From: an uncultured Trueperaceae bacterium
GTDB taxonomy: Bacteria > Deinococcota > Deinococci > Deinococcales > Trueperaceae
Assembly: GCA_937907415.1 (NCBI GenBank)
Contig: CALCHY010000404.1
Location: 1 to 9,319 of the forward strand
Length of the DNA: 9,319 nt
Direction of reading: 5' to 3'
Shown: in pieces, positions 6,096 through 9,319 of the stretch
Layout of the letters: the number at the start of each line of letters is the position of its first letter
Numbering within the stretch: position 1 is the stretch's first letter
Translations under genes and position numbers: made by a program
The notes under the pieces: model-generated
What the model was told of the DNA's origin: nothing
The model's database searches: none
The model's input: the letters and a program-made list of their open reading frames with translations, nothing else

Positions 6096-7558
6096 GCACC
6101 GCCCGCACCATCTTGCGCGTCGAGAACCTCACGCGCACGTTCGGGGGCTTCGCCGCGGTCAGCGGCCTGTCGTTCGAGGTCAAAGAAGGCGAGGTCCTCG
6201 GACTAGTCGGTCCGAACGGTGCCGGTAAGACCACGACCTTCAACGTCGTGACTGGCTATCTGAAGCCCACTAGCGGCAGCGTGGAGTTCCTAGGTCAGAA
6301 GGTCACCGGTTTCGTCCCTCACCGCCTTGCGCGGCGTGGGATGGTCCGCACCTTTCAACACACCAGGGTGTTCGCCGACCTGAGTGTGCGCCAGAACGTG
6401 TTGGTGGCAAGTCACCTAGTTGGCGCAGGGGAGGCTGCCCTAGATGAGCACGCCAAGGCCGTACTCACCGAGGTTGGGCTGCTTCACAGGCAGGAAGACC
6501 TAGCAGGCGGTCTCGCGTACGGCGAGCAGCGCGTACTAGAGATCGCGCTGGCGTTAGCGGCAAAGCCGCTCCTCCTGATGCTGGACGAGCCTTTCGCAGG
6601 CATGAACGATACTGAGGCGAACGAGACGATGGAACTCATCCACCGCCTCCGCGACCGGGGCGTCACCGTCATGGTCATCGACCACCACATGCAGACGATG
6701 GCGCGTGGGTGTGACCGGCTCGTGGTCATGGATTACGGGGTGAAGCTCGCTGAGGGTTACCCCAATCTAGTAACCAAGCAGTCGGAAGTGGTGCGTGCGT
6801 ACCTTGGTGCCGGCGACGAGGTCGCCGCGCCAAGCCCGGCCCTGAACGCGGATGAAGCGGTCCTCGAACTAGAGGACGTCAGCGTGAAGTACGGTCAGGT
6901 GCGCGCCCTCGACCGCTTGAACCTCCGCGTTGGGCGCGGCGAGATCGTCGCGCTTGTTGGCTCTAACGGGGCTGGAAAGACGAGCACGCTGCGCGCCATA
7001 TCCGGTCTGGTGCCCCTCGCCACGGGCGCCATCCGGCTCTTCGGCCGCGACCTCGCCGCCGTCGGGCCCGTGGCTAGGGTGCGCGGAGGGCTGGCTCACT
7101 GCCCGGAAGGACGAGAGATCTTCCCTCGCATGACGGTGCTCGAGAACCTCGACTTGGGCGCGAGCGCCAGTGGCGGCGCGGCCGAGGGAGCCTTGGAGCA
7201 CGTCTACCACCTCTTCCCTCGCCTGCGGGAGCGCGCGAGCCAACTGGCAGGGAGCCTCTCGGGTGGCGAGCAGCAGATGCTCGCGATCGGCAGAGCGCTG
7301 ATGAGCAGCCCGAAGCTCCTCCTGCTCGACGAGCCGACCCTCGGCCTCTCACCCCTACTAGCTCGAGAGGTGGCCGAGGCCCTGCTGCGGCTGAACACGG
7401 AGGGGTTGAGCGTGCTGCTGGTCGAGCAGAACGCCGTGCTGGCCCTCGCCATCTCGCACCGGGCATACGTGCTCGAGAACGGCGTGGTGGCGATGCAAGG
7501 CGCGGCCGAGGACATGCGGCAAGACGAAGCCGTCGCGCGCGTCTACCTCGGTCATTAG
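6092..7558 (+). CDS. Fused LivG-LivF-type ABC transporter ATPase (two nucleotide-binding domains)
   Basis: A 488-aa cytoplasmic ATPase joining the two normally separate LIV ATPases. Domain 1 (about 7-240) is LivG-like: Walker A GPNGAGKT (40-47), Q-loop Q89 (VRTFQHTRVF), signature AYGEQRVLEIALALA, Walker B LLMLDEP (161-167) and switch H198 in IDHHM. Domain 2 (about 257-488) is LivF-like: Walker A GSNGAGKT (290-297), PEGREIFPRMTVLENL in the Q-loop region with E339, signature LSGGEQQMLAIGRALM (389-404), Walker B LLLLDEP (409-415), and EQN (445-447), where glutamine replaces the switch histidine as is usual for LivF. An Ala/Pro-rich linker covers about 241-256. The start is GTG 6092 overlapping the livM stop, preceded by AAGGTG. 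One chain supplies both halves of the ATPase for LivHM, so the two sites are necessarily made one to one. No frameshift is evident at the junction. Confidence 0.94.
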   Translation: MSTARTILRVENLTRTFGGFAAVSGLSFEVKEGEVLGLVGPNGAGKTTTFNVVTGYLKPTSGSVEFLGQKVTGFVPHRLARRGMVRTFQHTRVFADLSVRQNVLVASHLVGAGEAALDEHAKAVLTEVGLLHRQEDLAGGLAYGEQRVLEIALALAAKPLLLMLDEPFAGMNDTEANETMELIHRLRDRGVTVMVIDHHMQTMARGCDRLVVMDYGVKLAEGYPNLVTKQSEVVRAYLGAGDEVAAPSPALNADEAVLELEDVSVKYGQVRALDRLNLRVGRGEIVALVGSNGAGKTSTLRAISGLVPLATGAIRLFGRDLAAVGPVARVRGGLAHCPEGREIFPRMTVLENLDLGASASGGAAEGALEHVYHLFPRLRERASQLAGSLSGGEQQMLAIGRALMSSPKLLLLDEPTLGLSPLLAREVAEALLRLNTEGLSVLLVEQNAVLALAISHRAYVLENGVVAMQGAAEDMRQDEAVARVYLGH

Positions 7559-7561
7559 TTA

Positions 7562-7575
7562 GGCGCGGTCGCGCC
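7562..7575 (+). repeat. Small GC palindrome between transporter and catabolic genes
   Basis: GGCGCGGTCGCGCC forms a 5-bp GGCGC/GCGCC stem with a 4-nt loop, 3 nt after the ATPase stop and before the CoA-transferase Shine-Dalgarno. There is no T tract and the stem is short, so a strong terminator is unlikely; it may mark an mRNA processing or stability boundary. The 43-nt gap is one of the two larger intercistronic gaps in the plus-strand operon. Confidence 0.3.
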
Positions 7576-7580
7576 CGCTT

Positions 7581-7588
7581 GAAAGGAG
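7581..7588 (+). promoter_or_regulatory. Shine-Dalgarno of the CoA-transferase gene
   Basis: GAAAGGAG precedes ATG 7602 with 13 nt spacing, slightly long. No in-frame start codon lies closer to it, and GTG 7591 is out of frame, so ATG 7602 remains the best start. Confidence 0.5.
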
Positions 7589-7601
7589 TTGTGCCACGGC
7601 G

Positions 7602-8816
7602 ATGGACAGTAGCGTAGCCGGTAGCGAAGGTAAGAAGGTGCTCGAGGGAATCCGGGTGCTGGACGTCTCGACCCTGTTCGCCGGACCGTTCCTAGCGACC
7701 GTCCTCGGCGACTTCGGCGCCGACGTCATCAAGGTCGAACACCCACGCGGCGACCCGGCCCGCGGTCACGGTCCGCAGAAGGACGGCGTAGCCCTGTGGT
7801 GGAAGCTGCTCGGCCGCAACAAGCGCACCATGACGCTCTACCTCGGCGACGAGCGCGGCCAGCGGATCTTCAAACGACTGGCGGCGACGGCAGACGTCGT
7901 CATAGAGAACTTTCGCCCGGGAACGCTCGAGAAGTGGGGCCTGGGTTGGTCCGACCTGCACGACCTCAACCCGCGGCTGGTGCTCGCGCGCGTAACTGGC
8001 TTCGGGCAGTTCGGGCCGTACTCCAACCGCCCCGGATTCGGGACGATCGCCGAGGCCATGAGCGGCTTCGCGCATATCACGGGCCAAGCCGGGGGTCCGC
8101 CCACGCTCCCGCCCTTCGGCCTTGCCGACGGCATAACGGCGTTGTCGGGCGCCATCGCGGTGATGATGGCGCTTTACAACCGCGACGCTCGAGGCGGCGA
8201 AGGTCAGATGATAGACCTCGCGATAATCGAGCCCATCCTTAGCGTTCTCGGACCCCAACCGACGGTGTACGACCAACTTGGCGTCATCCAGGGTAGAACG
8301 GGCAACCGCTCGGTCAACAACTCACCACGCAACACTTACCGGAGCAAGGACGGCCGCTGGATCGCGGTGTCTACGAGCGCTCAGACGATAGCTGAGCGGG
8401 TGATGACGCTAGTTGGTCGGCCGGACGTCACGCAGGAGCCGTGGTTCGGTTCTGGTCACGAACGCGCCGAACACGCCGACCTCCTGGACGGGATCGTTGG
8501 GTCGTGGATCGCGGCGCGTGACTCCGCCGAGGTCATCGCGGCATTCGAGGCGGCAGGCGCCGCAGCCATACCCATCTACGACGTGTCCGACGTCATGAGC
8601 GACCCGCAGTACCGCGCCTTGGGGAGCATAGCTGAGGTACCGGATCCAGAGCTCGGCACGGTGAAGATGCAGAACGTCCTCTTCAGGTTGTCCGACACGC
8701 CCGGCGCCATCCGCTTCGCTGGACGCCCGCTTGGGGCCGACACGGCCGAGATACTCGGCAGCGTCGGCGTGGAGAGCGAGGAGCTCGAGGAGCTCAGGCG
8801 GGATGGGGTGGTGTGA
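7602..8816 (+). CDS. Class III (CaiB/BaiF family) CoA-transferase
   Basis: Predicted cytoplasmic enzyme of 404 aa, the normal family length, moving CoA from an acyl-CoA donor such as succinyl-CoA to a free carboxylic acid. The N-terminal Rossmann-like region is characteristic: IRVLDVSTLFAGPFLATVLG (17-36), then DFGADVIKVEHPRGDPAR (37-54), GRNKRTMTL (71-79), VVIENFRPGTLEKWGL (99-114) and RVTGFGQFGPYSNRPGFG (130-147). D176 in PFGLADG aligns with the catalytic aspartate that forms the acyl-enzyme anhydride in this family. NRSVNNSPRNTYRSKDGRWI begins the C-terminal part. The gene is immediately followed, with a 4-nt overlap, by a CitE-like acyl-CoA lyase, so its product is probably a CoA ester that the lyase cleaves directly or after one more step. 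Pairs like this occur in itaconate/citramalate and malate-type CoA pathways. The actual acid is not readable from the sequence. Confidence 0.92.
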   Translation: MDSSVAGSEGKKVLEGIRVLDVSTLFAGPFLATVLGDFGADVIKVEHPRGDPARGHGPQKDGVALWWKLLGRNKRTMTLYLGDERGQRIFKRLAATADVVIENFRPGTLEKWGLGWSDLHDLNPRLVLARVTGFGQFGPYSNRPGFGTIAEAMSGFAHITGQAGGPPTLPPFGLADGITALSGAIAVMMALYNRDARGGEGQMIDLAIIEPILSVLGPQPTVYDQLGVIQGRTGNRSVNNSPRNTYRSKDGRWIAVSTSAQTIAERVMTLVGRPDVTQEPWFGSGHERAEHADLLDGIVGSWIAARDSAEVIAAFEAAGAAAIPIYDVSDVMSDPQYRALGSIAEVPDPELGTVKMQNVLFRLSDTPGAIRFAGRPLGADTAEILGSVGVESEELEELRRDGVV

Positions 8817-9319
8817 CCCTCACCGCGTCAAGCCTTGGCGTTCGCCGAAGCTACTTGTTCGTCCCAGGGGACGACGCTCGCAAGATCGGCAAGGCGCTGA
8901 TCTCAGGCGCCGACGCCGTGGTGCTGGACCTTGAGGACGCCGTAGCACCCGAGCGCAAGGCCGTAGCACGAGAGGTCATTCGTGCGGCCCTCCCCGACTT
9001 CGTCACCTCACACGTCGCGTGTGTCGTGAGAATCGGGGCGCAGGACGGCGCTTGGCGTGACGACCTGGAAGCGGTCGTGCGGCCGGGCCTCCACGCGGTC
9101 CGCGTGCCGAAAGTCCAAGGCGCGGAGGACGTGCTGCGCGTAGCGCAAGTCCTCGCCTCACTTGAAGCGGCTGCGGGCCTGACGCCGGGAACGGTGAGGC
9201 TGCAATGCACTATCGAGAGCGCCGTTGGCGTTCTCCGCTCCGAGCAGATCGCTGGGGCCGATAGCCGCATCGAGGCTTTGGTGTTCGGCCACGCAGACTT
9301 CGCCGCCGACATCGGCGTT
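8813..9319 (+). CDS. CitE/HpcH-type acyl-CoA lyase (citrate lyase beta-like), 3' end off window
   Basis: N-terminal 169 residues of a HpcH/HpaI/CitE-superfamily enzyme, whose full members are around 270-320 aa. These TIM-barrel, divalent-metal enzymes cleave (or condense) 3-hydroxyacyl-CoA esters such as citramalyl-CoA, malyl-CoA or methylmalyl-CoA. Visible motifs are RRSYLFVPGDDARKIGKAL (11-29), ADAVVLDLEDAVAPERKAVA (33-52), the CoA/substrate arginine R73 (VVRIG), VRVPKVQGAEDV (96-107), metal ligand E135 (CTIESAVGVL), and D162 in FGHADFAADIG (158-168), the second likely metal ligand. In many relatives the arginine motif is RIN; here it is RIG. The start is GTG 8813, overlapping the CoA-transferase stop in a GTGA quartet, with a purine-rich GGATGGGG just upstream. 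Tight coupling to the transferase suggests consecutive or near-consecutive steps. Specificity (citramalyl-, malyl- or another CoA ester) is unresolved. Confidence 0.9.
   Translation, partial: MTLTASSLGVRRSYLFVPGDDARKIGKALISGADAVVLDLEDAVAPERKAVAREVIRAALPDFVTSHVACVVRIGAQDGAWRDDLEAVVRPGLHAVRVPKVQGAEDVLRVAQVLASLEAAAGLTPGTVRLQCTIESAVGVLRSEQIAGADSRIEALVFGHADFAADIGV

Noticed and set aside
7692..8276. Minus-strand 194-aa open frame
   Set aside because: It is fully antisense to the well-conserved CoA-transferase, with no motif and no ribosome-binding context of note.

Overview
The window is a GC-rich, tightly packed bacterial segment holding one divergent catabolic and transport locus. No RNA genes, mobile elements, CRISPR arrays or recent insertions are visible. 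Frequent GTG starts, 4-nt stop/start overlaps and an apparently leaderless regulator transcript would fit Deinococcota (for example a Truepera-like lineage). They would also fit other high-GC phyla such as Chloroflexota or Actinomycetota, so the taxonomic guess is weak.

Layout. On the minus strand, reading leftward from about 2300, lie a GntR/HutC-type repressor with a UTRA ligand domain (2284-1469) and a dihydropyrimidinase/hydantoinase-family amidohydrolase (1436 to beyond the left edge). On the plus strand, reading rightward from about 2300, lies an operon. It encodes a LivK-like secreted binding protein (2411-3661), a small NTF2/SnoaL-like protein (3756-4199), LivH-like (4216-5088) and LivM-like (5085-6095) permeases, a single polypeptide joining the LivG-like and LivF-like ATPases (6092-7558), a class III CoA-transferase (7602-8816), and a CitE/HpcH-type acyl-CoA lyase (8813 to beyond the right edge).

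Control. The 126-bp divergent intergenic region has back-to-back sigma-70-type promoters. Both -35 boxes are TTGACA, and each forms one arm of a perfect 7-1-7 palindrome, a natural operator for the adjacent GntR protein. The minus-strand promoter places transcription start at or next to the gntR ATG. A GC-rich hairpin between the binding-protein gene and the rest of the operon could set a high binding-protein to transporter ratio.

How it may work together (inference). A small amide- or acid-like solute is captured by LivK, imported by LivHM driven by LivGF, opened at a cyclic amide bond by the amidohydrolase, activated by the CoA-transferase and split by the lyase into central metabolites such as acetyl-CoA plus a 2-oxoacid. 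The substrate cannot be read from sequence. The CoA-transferase/CitE-lyase pair resembles the itaconate/citramalate arrangement, whereas the amidohydrolase points to a cyclic amide, imide or hydantoin. The combination does not match a pathway I can name, and is the most interesting aspect of the window.
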